NCBI RefSeq assembly: GCF_008831285.2
Contig: NC_045147.1
Coordinates: forward strand, 10,661,427 to 10,721,426
Origin: Nymphaea colorata
Lineage: Eukaryota > Streptophyta > Magnoliopsida > Nymphaeales > Nymphaeaceae
Length of the DNA stretch: 60,000 nt
Direction: 5' to 3'
In this document: positions 1-13,666 of the stretch, one piece after another
Numbering within the stretch: the first letter of the stretch is position 1
Layout of the letters: every line of letters begins with the position of its first letter
Position numbers and translations under genes: made by a program
Notes under the pieces: generated by a model
Databases searched by the model: none
Told to the model about the DNA's origin: nothing
The model's input: only the letters and a program-made list of their open reading frames with translations

Positions 1-189
1 GGTCCCCCTTTCTGTTGCTATGGACTGAAATTTCTTGATTCTGAGCATTCGGTGCAATTATGGCATATGACTAGTTTCTTAGGCACTAAGACCCTAACTA
101 GTGACCAGACATCAACAATATATGACTTTCAGATAGCAAGAAAAAGTTGTAGTTGAACACCATACAAAATAGAAGGGATGAAAGTTGAC

Positions 190-3100
190 CTTCGTCTCTA
201 ACATGTTTATGGTATGTTCAAGTTCCTCAACTGACTGCTCAAGAACTCTTGCCTCTTCTTCCTTTTGCTCAGCATGGATTTTACTAGCTTCAGATACCTG
301 AAAATTCAAATGAGTATGAATTCTCAGAAACGAGTAATAAGTAAGAACCACTAGGGATTAACAAAGCAACTCGACCAGTTACCTGCTGTGCTTCAATAGC
401 CATAGCTTCATTTTCATCAGCCAAAGAAAGAGCTGTCTCCAGCTGACCACTGATGGCAGCAAGTTCCGCATGGAGTGAATCCCTCTCAGTAATGACTTTA
501 TGCAATTCATCCTCTGCAACTTTAAGTGAACTTACAATTTTTTGCTCAACAGTAGAAGAAATGTGAACAATTTCCTTCTTCAGGCTTTCAATGACCTCCT
601 GTTGTTCCACCAGTTGCTCCTCGAAATCATGTTTCTTCACATATAAGTCATCCAGGAGAATTCTTAGCTCAGCATTTTCTCTTGACATCAGCTCCAAAGC
701 TTCTTGCTTGTCAGCAAGTTCAGATTGCAAGTAAGCCACTGCAGTTTCTTTATCAGTGAGATATTCTTCAATCTTCTGTTGTCGAGCAAGAATGCCATCA
801 ATGTTAGCAGCTTTTATTGCCAGATCATTTCGGGTTTTTCTCAGTGTTTCTGACATTTCTTCAGCTTCATCTTTTCTATCCTTTGCATCTGACTTTGACT
901 CCTGTAATAACTTGAGATCGAAGAGAAGACCTTCCATGACCAAATCTCTACGGTTCAGTCCCTTGGATAACAATAAGTTCTCTGGAAGTAGGCAAGTTGT
1001 TTGCTTGTCTAACTCAGATATTTTTGCATGATAAGTGTTCATTTTTCTCTCGATGTTGCATATATCTTGAAATAGCTTTTCAACTTTATGGCTTGTCACA
1101 TCGAGATTAGAACCATTAGGTTTTGTAGGGTTTATGCTATCTGCTAAATGATTTAGCTTATCCCCAAGGTTGATCAGTCCTCGAACTATGGGGACACATA
1201 ATTCTGAACTTATAGGGGAATTTGAAAACGCAGATACTCTTTTTGTAGATAAACCATCATTTTCTTGGCCCTGCTTTGCTGTTGAACTTCTCCACCATGG
1301 ACAAGTATGTCCATCTTCACTCCTTCCACAAAGCATTACCAGCAAGTCAGCACATTGATTCTTAAGACTTTGGAAATCCACCAGAAATGGTGCCTCTTCT
1401 AGTGTTAGACCAGCCTGGCATTCAACTGATCTATCATTTGCCCTTGAGGAGCTTCGATCCACTTCATGGAATTCTTTCACATCATTCCTGGTATTATAGC
1501 GAGCGAACTCTGCTGATACACTGTTAGTTTTGAGCAATTTTTCCTTTACACCATCACCTGCCAGCTTTTCATTGGCTGAAACATTCTCCAACAAGTCTAC
1601 GCATGGACCAATTCTGTCCAGGTATATAAACAAGTGGTTGATGATATCCTGCATCAACCGAACATCTTTAAGTAAGGCTGCCATGCCATTTTCATGTTCT
1701 ACTGCATTTTCCAAGCTTAGCCTTTTGGATGAAAAAATGACATCGACTTCAGTATCCTCCCTGTTAGAGGAACTCTGAACATGTTCAGCCATATCCATCC
1801 CACCCATACACTCTGACACATGAAGTTTTGACTCTGAACATCCCCTTTTAACTCCCTTCCCTGTGTCATTTATGACCTCAATTTTCCTATTATCCTTCAC
1901 TGTAGGCATACTTGTTTCCCCAAAACTGTCTGCTAATCCATTGACCTCAGAATGTCTAAGATAAAAGCAGTCTGAATCTGCAGTAGTCAATGAAGTATTT
2001 TGCAAGGTGAAGTCCAACAGACAATGATTTATCGTGGATAATGCAAATTTATTTTCCAGTATCATCAAAGAAACGCTTTCTGTAGATGAGTTTAACATTC
2101 TAATGGAAACTAGCAACTTCTGAATGAATGTAGAAACATCAGAATGAATAAGACTAAACTCACTAGAGCTTTTCTTAATGTGGATGAAAAAATTTTCAAA
2201 TAATGAAAGTGAATCATTAGCTTCAGACATGAACGTTTGAAAATGATCCTCTATGTTTGCATACTCTTGCTCTTTCAGCTGTATGGAATCTTTTAGTTCT
2301 TGAACTTGCTGAATCAGGGCAGCCTTCTCCACCATCAAATCTTCCCCAAGTTTCTTCCACCTTACAGTCTCATGCTTAGCAGCTTCATAGGCATCTAACA
2401 ATGCATTGAGCACATCATCTGCCTCTTTCATGGTTTCTTGTGCTTCCCCAAATTTCATAAGTAGAGATTGGGCCTCATTGCTTCTCTCAGCTGCGAAGGA
2501 TGCAGCATGGCCTGACTCAAGAATTGGCAGCTGTAATGTAACAAGCATTTTAGAAGGAATGAGGACAATAACAACGCCAAGTACACGGTCTGACTCAGAA
2601 AAAAAGAAGTAAAACAACAATAAAAATCATTGGTCAATATATATCAGGGATTCAGGAATGAAGTGTATAACCAATTTGCATGTTCCCTGAGATCAATCAC
2701 ACTGAGAATTCGTGTAAAAAGACAAGCAAAAGAATGAGATAACTGCTTTTGATCAGACACCTAGCACAACAAGATCAAGATTTCAGGCGATCATTTCTTA
2801 CCTCACTATTCTGACGACAAAAGACATCCTTCCCTCCCATCCTCTGCTTAGAATTAAGCACGAAATCCTCAGCTTCAAGGAAACGATGCTCAGTCTGTTT
2901 TATATTGCTTCCTCCTGTGTGCTGATTCCCAATGCTGTCAATGTTGCCATCTTTGCTTCCATACAGCTCAATATACTGTGTTCTGGTTTTCTCATTGTAT
3001 GGCATCTTGAATAACGGTAGCAGTTCCCTCAGTTTGATTAAAGTTGACTCAAACTCCTTCTTTATTTCCACTGCATTCTGACAGTTGTGACAGACATTTT

Positions 3101-6100
3101 TTAAATTAAATTCATCGTTGCTGTGGTTGCTATGAAAGCCTTCTATTTGAGGTATCAAGCTAAGACTTTCTATTGTTGATGAACATGAAGTATAGGGTGG
3201 CTGGGTTAACAATTCAACATTGTCCTTCTCCACAGCAAAACTAATTTGCATAAGCTTATCTCTTGAATTTTTGGCAGATTTTAATGCATGAGGTTCTATG
3301 CTTGAGACAGTTGTAACTGGAGCCACCTGCAAAATGATTGAAAAAAGAAGGAAATAAATGTTGATGCCAAATTAGATATTTATATTATTGAGTAGATTCT
3401 ATAACTGAATTAAAATGCTTCATTGGCTTCTTGCTAGAACAAGAAAGACGTTTTCCAAGATTGTTATTCTTTCACTTTTCTGAGATGAGAAAGCTAAGCT
3501 TACCAGCTTCCTAGTGGGATAATCCACACTAAAGTAGCCTGAATAATTTACCTTAGCAGACTTGTCCACAGTTGGCCAGCAATTTGTTTCAATCCCAGCT
3601 TGCTTCCCTGAATCTGCTAGTGTTTCTGAAGGTAACAATTTGCAACAAAGTTTCTCAACTGAAGCGCTGAATTCAATCAATTTTTCATTTATCACAGTGA
3701 GATCAGTTTGAGGAAACTGTGGCACACTGATATAGTCCTTCAGCTTACCGTTGCACGAGGATGTATGAGGACCTATGGTCACTAAAGATAGGACACTTGA
3801 TTTACCATCTGTAAGTTCCCTGAGCAGCCCCTTGACATCGCAGGCATCCCTGAACAGATCCTCAACAGATTGCCTGACAAAAGAAAACGTGTGAGTGATT
3901 TCACATACTAGAGATGTCAGACTTTTCTCAATATCCTGGTGCGAAAAGGAAATTAGATCTTCGGGAATACAGTACTTTTGACTTTCCGATCTACTTTGTA
4001 ATTTGTGCTTTTCTTTTTCCTCAGCATAAGCTTTAGGCTCTTGCCCCTCACCCATTCCAATATTATTTGTCGAAAGAGCTAGTTTTAGCTCCTCCACCTC
4101 CTTCTCCAGGTTCTCAGTATGTCTTTGCATGCTTTGAATATATAAAACTGCTTCAGAAAGTTCACCGTTCTGGTTCCACTTTGAAATTCTTTCATGTAAG
4201 GTGTCCATCATAGGTTTGTGCATATGTGCCCCTTCTTTATTCTTCTGCTCTAAGGCATTCATATTAAGTAGCCAACCAGCAAAAGCAAATGAAGCATTAG
4301 CACGTCTATTTGCTTCAACTAGTTTAGCTTGTTGATGCTTGATTTTGTCCTCTAGTATATGTACAAGGCACATTTTGTCATGCAATGACATTCTCAAGTT
4401 CATAGCCTCCTTGCATTTTTCAACGTTTTCCAGCATCTGGGCATTAGTTATCGCCATTATTGCTTCCTTCAGACAACTTAATTCTGTGTTTGTTCTGTAT
4501 CCTATCTTCTGTGCACTTTCCAGTCTTGTTTGTAGATCTAAGATTACTTTCTCTTTTTCATGTGCTGCCATAATGGCTCCAGTAACTTGTTCATCCTCAC
4601 CAATTTTTCTTTCTGGAAACAAATCAAGGATGCTACTAACCTGACCAGAAGCATCTTCAAGAGCATGACAGCCATCCATCAGAGAGTTTATTAGACTGTC
4701 AGCTTCTTTCTCCGACTCAGCTAATGCTGTGAACTTTTCCTCTTTATCTTCCAGCACTTTTGTCAATCTTGTATTTTCTTGGATAATGAGGCTTAATTTG
4801 TTCTGCAGCTCTTCATTTTCAGTCCTCAAGAGCATTAATTTTTTCCTTGAAATTGTTTCACTATCACTTTTCTTGTCAATTTCGTGCTGCAACACAGTAA
4901 TCTGTGCTTGTAGATTTAGGACCATTTGGTCTGCCTCCTGAAGTCTTTCGCAAACATCTCCCATCTCATGCAGATCTGATGGCTGTGAAGCTAGACTAGA
5001 TTGATGGCTTTGCTTCTCAATGTCTTCAAAAATCATATTCATGTTTTCAATGTTTACTGGCGATATTAAATTCTGCTTGCTTTCAGACCTGACAGTATCA
5101 TTTTTGGAAATTGGCCCAAATGTTTCACTACATACTTCCACCTGTTGAGGGAAAGTCATAGGTGGCAGCAAAGAGAACATGTCTTTGCATTCGGTTACTG
5201 ATGAAGTGCCTAAATTTCTGCTATTCTCCTCTCTGAGGTCAGCCAGTTCATTGACTAAATGAACTTGTTGTGCTTCCAGAGTTTCGAGTAAGGACCATGC
5301 TTCTTCTTTAGCATTTAATAGTTCTTCAAGCTCCAAGGATGATGCCATGACCTTGCAGTCCCGATCATTCTTGTGTGACATATTTTCTTTGCAAATATTT
5401 GTTGTTTGTGAGGTTTTCTCCATCTGCAAAAGTTAGAACTGCCTCAGAACTATACAAGTAGCCTAGAACAACCACCAATGTTACCATTTAATAGTTGATT
5501 ATGCATCTTGCTCTCTCCATCCTCAGCCCGCAATACATGTTATTACTGGAGTCGAGGTGGTCATGCCATTGAAGCTACTAAAGCAAATGGTGAATTCTGG
5601 AGCGAACATTTGTTTGATATGGCTCACAAGTGCAGAAGAAAAGGCCAACTGAAATGACCAAAGGAAAAGAAGCTTGCAATACTTGAGCACAGTATTAAGA
5701 GAATTAAGAAACATGACCTCCATATATTTCTCTCTAATCTGCTTCCAATCATTGCAATCTACCCCTATCTTGTCTTTATCTGATGCTCTGGATATGGGAT
5801 TCTAGAAATTTCAATTATTTAGTACAATTAGTAATAAGTCAAATAGACTGATGTTTTCCTCAATTGCTGTTTTGAAAACAATCACACTTACAGCCTCAGT
5901 GGCAGGTTCCGTGCTGTTCAAACTTTCCTTCACTTCGACAAACAGTTCATCAACTTCTCTGCAAGCAAACCAAATTGCTCATTCATACATGGAAAAGGAA
6001 AACCATTTGCAAAATAAACTCCATGCAATTAAAATTTCACAGGCCATTTGGAACAATATCCTACAGAACTATGAACTATTGGTTCTTTTTATCAGCTAAT

Positions 6101-9100
6101 TCACAACAACCACGCTGCTGATTGTACATGGAACTTCACACTAATGCAGGATACCTTGCTAATCTTGTGTTGGCTTTAAATGCAGCAGAAATACTCTTCT
6201 TGATGTCCTCAAGCTCTTCCACTGCGTTCAGAACCTGAAGATTCAAAGGAGCATTTGCCAAGCATTGAGATGCTACATGGGTAACAGTAACAACTAACAA
6301 ACAACCTCTTATGAAAGCTCAGTAAAGTGAAGACAAAGATGAGAGTTTAACCTTGAGCCTTAAAGACTCTTTCTCTTGGGAAGCAATGGATTGATCCATG
6401 TCCTTCCTGTCCTGAAGATGAAAAATTGACATTTCCAATTCAATTCCTGAACCCTAAGGGAAAAAACATCCAAAAAGGACAGAACTTTTACATTTGGCAT
6501 ATCTCTGGCCTGCCCATCTCTCTTATCAAAGACATCAAGAAGCTGCAATCATCAAAATTAACCTTTAGTCACATGGTAAGAACAACCGGAGTTGCCCTAA
6601 ATTTGATAGTAGTTTAGGAGCTTTCCTGGTTGCGCAATTCTGACACTTCAGCTAACAGAATTTCCTTTTCCCCTTTTTCATAGAAATCTTGAAGCCTAAG
6701 ATACATATTCACGAAAACATTGCCAGACATATTAAGAAACACCAACATGAGGATTCTCTATAAATTCAAGACGGATAACTCAATTTAGTGGCACACTTAG
6801 TTACATGCGTAGCTGCTCAAGAAGTCGTATATTTTCCAGTGCAAATTGAGTGAGTTCAGGATTTCTGTCTATCTTGGCTTGCAAGAACTGAATCTCCTGC
6901 CTTAGTGCAATATTTTCCTCCATAAGGAACTCATCTGCTGGCTGTAAGCTATCTGCAAGCAATTCCAGTCTCCTGATTTTTTCATCTCTATGCCTGATAG
7001 TGGCTTTCATCCGCTGACTATCCTCCTCTCTTTCGTTGCACTGTTTACATGCAAATAATGATAAAACATAAGCCCATGCGATAAAAATGTAAGGCACTGC
7101 AGCAACTAATATTCATAGAAATGAATGAGATACTAATAAATTCTAAGAAAAGTTCAATCCCCTTCAACCACCAATAAGCACAGCATATACATAGCTTGTC
7201 AATAAAGATCACATGGAGGAAAGTAAAATGACTAAAGGACCACATAAAGCAAGTATGATCCTTAAGTGCAAGATTAAGGAGAGAAAATATACCAGGCGGT
7301 TCATCTGTTCCATTTCAGCCTTTAACTGCATGACAGTTGTTTCAGCCATTTTCTCTCTCCTTAAGGAACCAACCAGCATAGCTTCTAACTGTTTCAACTA
7401 AACATTGAAGTATGAACAACCAACAGAAGCTCATATTATTGATTGTTGACACCCATATCTCTTTTAGTTGTACATAGAAACTAATACCTTTTTGTTTGAG
7501 ATGTGTATCCCCAAAGAACTACCATCATTTATAGGTGTGACCTCAGATATTGGATCTCCATGAGAAATGCCACAAGATTTCAGGAAACCATTGAGCTTTT
7601 CGTAACAAAAGCTTGAAGAATGGAATGAAAGGGGTCTCCTTATGTTTTGATGTTCAAGGAAACTTAGTTGGTCCTGTAGCATCATCATCTGTTTAGACAT
7701 TTCAATTTGATGGTAGGAGGGGGGTAAAATTCTGCATAAGAAAAAAGTACCTTCAGTTCTTGTATTTGACGTTGCAATGCCACAACATCACCTGAAGCAT
7801 CCTCATTTACTTTGGCCTATGACAGAACAGCAAGTCAAGTCTTCAAATTAAAGCAAGCAAGAAATATACAATTTGATAAGATTGATATCCTTCAAACTAT
7901 TACATTGTTTTGGATAAGTTTGGCTCGCTGTGCAAACTTCAGAGTACTTAAAGTTTCATGTGCACAGCTGCACAAACAAAATTCAATAATCAGAATATGT
8001 AAAAATGCATTATGCAAGCAAAGTTAGAAACTCAGAAAAGGTGAAAAACGCCGAATTTACAAAAGTATGTTGCAGTCTTGGAATTTTAAGCACCTGATAG
8101 ATGGACTGACATTTGCAATAATTGTGGTCTTTGAGTTCCCACCAAGAGAGTCCTGCAGTTATTACCAAGGAAGATATGAGTCTGGTCTTCAAAATGTGGG
8201 TCCATAGGAACAAAATAACTTGACATTGCCTACCTGAAGAAGAAAGGTGAGCCTAGAGTCTCTGTATGGAACATGGCGGTGCTTTCCATGTGCTACATCT
8301 ACTAGAGTCATTATCACCAAGCTTCACATGCATTCATGCAACATTGTTATTCAATTTCAGATAAAAAAAATGGCAGATAAAAAACTCAATATAAAGGTCA
8401 GTAAGAGGTACAATGGGTATCTAAAAGACCAGTAGTTTCAGAAACTTGAGGCCTTCCCAGTGAAACTGAAGAGTTTCTCAAATTTCTACAAATCTAATAC
8501 TAATAACTAGTATAAACATATCCTTCATAGATGCACATGCACATATTCTGAGAGAAACTGAACATATTCTCTCTTTTTCCCAGTGAAACTGAACATATTC
8601 TCTCTTTTTCTTTTTCCTTTCTTTTTTCTGGACAAAACTTGCAGCAAATTTGTGCTTTCTGCAACAAGGAGCCAACAGACACATTCAGAAAACCCTACAC
8701 TAGATGGACACATGCAAGCCATTGCCTAATAAACATCTCTCAACCATTGTAGGTTAGCACATCCCTATTTCTTTAAGCAATTGCAAGAATGAGTTTCAGG
8801 ACAAGATCAAGAAGAAAGAAATCATAAGAGCACCTAGAATCCTAGATGACCTATCCATGCATATGAATGTCAAAGTGAATGTGCTCCACAATAACTATGA
8901 ATGGGAGCATCATGTCCACTGAAAAGTCATCTTCAAAAGGTATTGCTGCATAATAATAACGTTTCCTTCAATAAATGTTACTGAAAACCAATAAGTACCC
9001 AAAGACAACCAGATTGGTAAATGCTGGTCATTTTATCAGTAAAACATGACTTTCCCAAGCCTAACTCAGCTTTTCTCAACAAAGGACAATGAACAGAGCA

Positions 9101-12100
9101 TATCAATGAAACTAGTTACCCCAGAGTTGATAGGGACTTATTGATGTTTGCAGCCTCCCTCAAGCGTTCCCCATCAGCACCTGAACTCTTCTGTCTATGG
9201 GCATTTGACATGGTTCACTTGTGAGATGAAAAATCGTAAACCAAGATAACAATGGGAAAGGAATTTGCAGGAGTCACCTCTCTGAACCTGCCAAATCCAC
9301 AAGATTCAACCTTGCAAAGCGAAAATGTGTCATTCCATCCTTTTCCCATCGGCTCTCGATTACACATGTAAAGACACTGTGAGACCGGCTGCTCTCACTG
9401 TTCATACTTGTGGCTGCCACTTTTCTATTGGCTGTACCCTGGAAAACCACATTGAAACATATTGTGTTTTCATATAATACAACCAATTAATACATGAACT
9501 GAACAATTAATACATAAACTGAATTAACTTTCAGCAGTATAACAGATTGTTCCACCTGGAAAAGAAGGTCGAGAACATCCTTCACAGTTTCCACCTCAAG
9601 CTCTCTCAGGTTTTCAACATAGACGCCCTTCTTCAGGTCCTCCCTCAGCTACAATTAATACAAAAAACATTTCCCATAATGTTTGCATATAATTCAAAAG
9701 CAGAAACCAAATAGACACAGAAGGAAAAGTTACTTGCAAATTAGTTGATGATGGCTCCAGGAGGTCAGTTATTTGTTCATTGTATATCTCAAGGAAGGAA
9801 CATTTGCAACTGTATTTCAATTTTTCATCTTTCCTGCTAGATTCCTCCTGCGTCAAGACAGTGAAGAGAGGATTGTAACAAACAATCATGTGTAAACCAT
9901 TATCATTTTTTTTTTATTATGCATCACGCACCAATTTTGTCCTTGCAAATAAGTACTCAAAAATTCGAGGTGTCATTCCACGGTCTTCACTAAGCTCATC
10001 ATTGGCATCATATAATTCACCCATCATGGTATATGTCTTCCCACTGCCCGTCTGCACATTTATATTTTGATACAACGATGAAGATGCTAGCAATTACATA
10101 ACAATGAAAATATCCACACAGTAATGAGTTTGAACATAAGAAAGTAGAAATTACCTGCCCATAGGCAAACATGCAACTATTATAACCTGACATGCAGTTC
10201 TCAACCATTGGCAAGCCTGCCACCTTGAAAAGCATATCCTGCAGGAAATTTTTATGTAATATTCAATTATGTTCAGGTGGAGAAAAGATAAACATGGCAA
10301 CTGATTCAGCCTTACTGCACATCAATTGGTTTTTGCCACAACCTGAATGATGGTCTCGCCAGCAATATGGTCAAATGTAAATCGGGTATCAGGATTTCCA
10401 AGCCAAGTCACAGTGTGTGCATTTTCCTGTTTTAAGCATCTACTATTTCCATGCAATTCCTTCTCCATTTTACTGATGGGACGAATTCGTAGTAGTACCT
10501 GCTTGTTTCAATCAATAACATTGTGAGTTCAATTTAAGAAATATATTCTTAATGGACATTATTTTCTCAAGATAAGCTAATAAAAAAAACGGAGCTAATG
10601 TTCATATTACACTCATCTGAGCACAACACAAGAATGTTAACACAAAAAACAAATCTAACTAATTACAAGCACGATTTGCTTTCAGCCTCAAGTTTAGAAG
10701 AAAACAATATATAACAAAATAAATTGTCTTAATGCATTTTGTTTTCCATGAAAGAAGTGCAGACAGCTTTCAGAGCACATGCTTGTTCTAAGTAGGAGCT
10801 GCAGAACAACCAGAGTGGTGCTGCAACAACAAATTTTTTTTGAGAAAATAATAAATAAAATTTAGAACTCAGGGATGTAAAATCAATAACTTCATATTGG
10901 TGATCATTTCCATTTGTTGTGCGGTACAATTGACACATGAAAAACCCCACGCTATTTGCTGCAAGGTTACTTGAATGGCTGCATGGAGCATCCCATCCCC
11001 AAGAATAGCAAGAGTTTGTTTCTTTCAAGATCCGGAATTATTTTAAGTGAAGCAGGATAATTAGAATGCTGCTGGAACATCAAATTATTGGGAAAATAAT
11101 AAAAAAAATTTAAAACTTATGAATGTAAGATCGACACCTTCTCATTGATGATCGTGTTCATTTTTTGTATCTTAACCTAACACATAATAAACCGTGCCCC
11201 GTTTGATGCAACCTTGGTTGATTGGCTGCAGGGATCATTGCATTCCCTTGAACTGCAAGACACATCAAATTATAGGGAAAATAATAAGAAAATTTTAAAG
11301 CTCGTGGATGTAAGATCAATAACTTGTCGTAACAGTTAACAATCAACACGCGAAAAAAAAAAGATTCCACTCATTTGTTACGATATTGCTTGATTGGCTG
11401 CAGGGAGCATCCCATCCCCTTGAACTGCAAGAGTTTGCTTCCGCCCTTATCAATTGGATATGGTTTATGTAAAATGCATCCAGCAATGCTGATGGAAAAT
11501 GAAGTTCTAAAATAAGGCATAAATGGAAGTAGCATTGATTGCAAAACCCCAGGAAGAATTCTCCATCACCATAAAATGTAATTCCTGCCAAGTACTTCTT
11601 TGATAACTGCTTGTTCAATTTACATTTGCACACCACAAAGTTAGGGAGTAAATAATTTTCAACAGGTTTCTCATGAATACAGCTATCAGCGTTTAGTGTT
11701 ACAAGCATGTCATGATGAATTTATTGTGATTAGTTCTTCAATTTAGCTTCACTTCTTTCCAATTTTCATCTTTTTTCTTTGTTTTACTAGATATTAGTAG
11801 CCATTAGTTAAGAATGCGTCTTGATTTAACACTGTCCCGTCATGCAACCATCTTATAATCAGATAAGACATCAATGCATTTAAAAAATTGGCTTACAAAA
11901 GAAATTATCCACCCTAAGAACAAATTTAAAAACCTGCACATTGTGATCCGTCCAGAAAGACCCATCTTCCTCCAGGGCAAAGTGTGGGACCTCCACCCCA
12001 GGGGATGCGGGCGCGCAGCTTGAAATTCCTCTCGTTGTCTTCAAGAGGATGCCTCCTTTAGACCCCGATTGCGGGTTATTCCGGCCACCACCGGCAAAGC

Positions 12101-12434
12101 AACCCGTACTTAACCTGCCAGTACATCGAGTGGGCGTGTTCGGCCCTGAATTCGGCTCAAATTGAAGTTTTCCACGGCATGACCTGGGCGTCAAATTCAA
12201 ACCCGAACCCCGGTTTGCAAGCGGCAAACTTTCCACCAAATTGCTTCCAATTTCAGAGACTCCAGTCTTTCCAAGTTTGGTGCTCTCATGATCCAAGCCG
12301 GACCTAGGGTTTTGGTTATAATCTGAAAAGGGTGTTCTCATAGGCGGGAAAGGAGGCAAATCCACCACATTTTCAGACTCATTCTCGCTCCTCTGAGGGC
12401 GAACATTCCTCCCCGTGATCCGAAATTCAGACAT
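190..12434 (-). CDS. KIN-12 class kinesin (phragmoplast kinesin), 3' end off the window
   Basis: Microtubule motor expected to act at the phragmoplast or division site in cytokinesis. The 25 joined exons are 12434-11934, 10498-10343, 10238-10155, 10051-9932, 9847-9734, 9648-9556, 9438-9278, 9194-9120, 8321-8234, 8152-8094, 7967-7904, 7816-7751, 7673-7488, 7397-7293, 7040-6805, 6695-6626, 6542-6492, 6411-6352, 6234-6155, 5958-5892, 5801-5718, 5423-3504, 3326-2802, 2530-383 and 297-190. They give 2407 codons without a stop. The N-terminal ~167 residues are a low-complexity neck. The motor follows: VLLRIRP at ~168, P-loop GQTGSGKT at 246-253 (split by intron 3), NSESSRSH at 369-376, DLAGSE at 404-409 and [10 protein letters not shown] at 451-460. 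After NEDASGDV comes a very long coiled coil. Its length exceeds PAKRP1 (~1290 aa) and fits the POK1/POK2 subgroup (~2070-2770 aa). The start codon is the first ATG before the conserved [10 protein letters not shown] join. The junction after 6626 lacks a GT donor. The exon 13 start could instead lie slightly upstream, adding a few residues. Family assignment is firm; the subgroup is inferred. Confidence 0.93.
10499..11933 (-). other. Kinesin intron 1 with diverged tandem repeats
   Basis: This is the longest intron seen in the kinesin gene (1435 bp, GT-AG). It contains three diverged head-to-tail copies of a ~170-190 bp unit, at about 10821-11027, 11070-11259 and 11262-11447. Each copy starts with an A-rich block (AAAATAATAA), then a 'GATGTAAGATCAATAAC'-like stretch, then 'TTGATTGGCTGCAGGGAGC' followed by 'CATTCCCTTGAACTGCAAG'-like DNA. 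The short open frames in it are not conserved between copies, so it looks non-coding. Confidence 0.7.
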
Positions 12435-13014
12435 CTCCTCTGTCGACTGGAATCAGAAAGTGGTAACAGATTTAACTCTTCAGATCGAGGTTTCCAAGTT
12501 GGAACACCTCAGAAGGAACGCCGAAGGCTATGAGTTATAGCACCTCTCTCTCTTTTTCTCTCCAAAGGAGAAGCCACCGATAAGGAGATCTAGAAGCGAA
12601 GCAGAGTGGCGATGACGGCGAGAAGCAGGTGGTGGCAAAGACAAAACGAGAAAGGGAAATCGGGAGCCTCTGCCATCATCGCCGTTAGAGGGTCCTCTCG
12701 AGCTTGAAATCGAAAATGGGCGCCCATTTTCAAAAATCGGATTCCCTTTAATAAGGAACCCAGTTGTCAGATAGTGGGGTTCAAAGAAAAGGGAAGCGTT
12801 TCCTCAAAAAATATCAATAGTGCCCCAGCACTCTTTTTTTATTCCTCCACTTTTGAACTACGATTTAGCCGTTGCTTCTCCTCCATCTCTCGCATAGCTT
12901 TCGCCGAGATGCGTCCAGTTCAGTCGTTTATTCGAAAAACTGCATTTTTTTTGTGGAATTTCAATTTACAGCAATAAAATTCAATCGATCTTTTGAAGAA
13001 AAAGAAGGTTGGGC
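12435..13014. other. 5' region and promoter of the kinesin gene
   Basis: Non-coding DNA upstream of the kinesin ATG, with a CT-rich stretch (12545-12565) typical of plant 5' leaders. Besides the MSA-like sites listed separately, I see no recognisable feature. Short open frames here resemble no protein. Confidence 0.5.
12680..12689 (-). promoter_or_regulatory. MSA-like (MYB3R) element upstream of the kinesin
   Basis: On the minus strand this reads TCTAACGGCG, matching 9 of 10 positions of the mitosis-specific activator consensus YCYAACGGYY. It lies about 250 bp upstream of the kinesin start codon. A weaker AACGG-core match, AGCAACGGCT, lies at 12867-12876. MSA elements bound by three-repeat MYB factors drive G2/M expression of cytokinesis kinesins, so the position makes sense. 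Single short matches are common by chance. Confidence 0.45.
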
Positions 13015-13618
13015 ACTCTAGAAATGGCAGGTAACTAAACGGGTTGGACTTAGTTCTCGTCTAGGCTTCTTAACAGGTCCAACTTATTCAGATTTGGTTT
13101 AACGAAATTGGCATTTAGGTCTGATTCCAGATCTGAATTTTGAATCCATTTTCAGGGTTTAAAAGCATAAGGTTTGCACACAAAAATATGTCACTTTTGT
13201 TGTGTTTCAATCTCAAATCTGGATCTAAATATAAAATGGCTCATCAAGATCTGGATCAGTTAATGATCGAATTATCATTTTAGTTAGACTAGATAAAATG
13301 GGTCCAGACTCAAGTTGGTAATTGGGTGATTCCAACTTGTTGATAGTCATGTGATTTTGGGTAATGTGAAGCTACCAACAGCTTACAGTATCATGGCTCA
13401 AAACGAACTTCATTTTGGATTAAGCCAATTCGGATTTGGGCTGAATCCAACCTTTACTAAATTCGTTTTAGTTGAATTTGGACTCCACTTCATAAAACCC
13501 AAGTTGGACCTAACTAACATATACGGTCCTACATTCATTTGTAATTGGGTCATATCTTTTTTAGATTAAGCTATAAAGCCACACATTGGATCCGTATTTG
13601 ATTGGTAATTGAATCCAG

Positions 13619-13664
<46 letters not shown>
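13015..13664 (+). repeat. Retroposon-like repeat ending in a 42-A tract
   Basis: The segment is rich in repeated phrases such as GGATCTAAAT, GGACTTAGTT, GGTCTGATTCC and TTGGATTAAGCC, and ends in an uninterrupted run of 42 A (13623-13664). A 3' poly(A) tract after repetitive non-coding DNA suggests a degenerate non-LTR retroposon (LINE or SINE 3' end). No reverse-transcriptase frame or target-site duplication was recognised. Confidence 0.35.

Positions 13665-13666
<2 letters not shown>

Noticed and set aside
756-1778. Several plus-strand open frames inside the kinesin gene
   Set aside because: They are antisense shadows of the large coiled-coil exon at 2530-383, which joins in frame with its neighbours.
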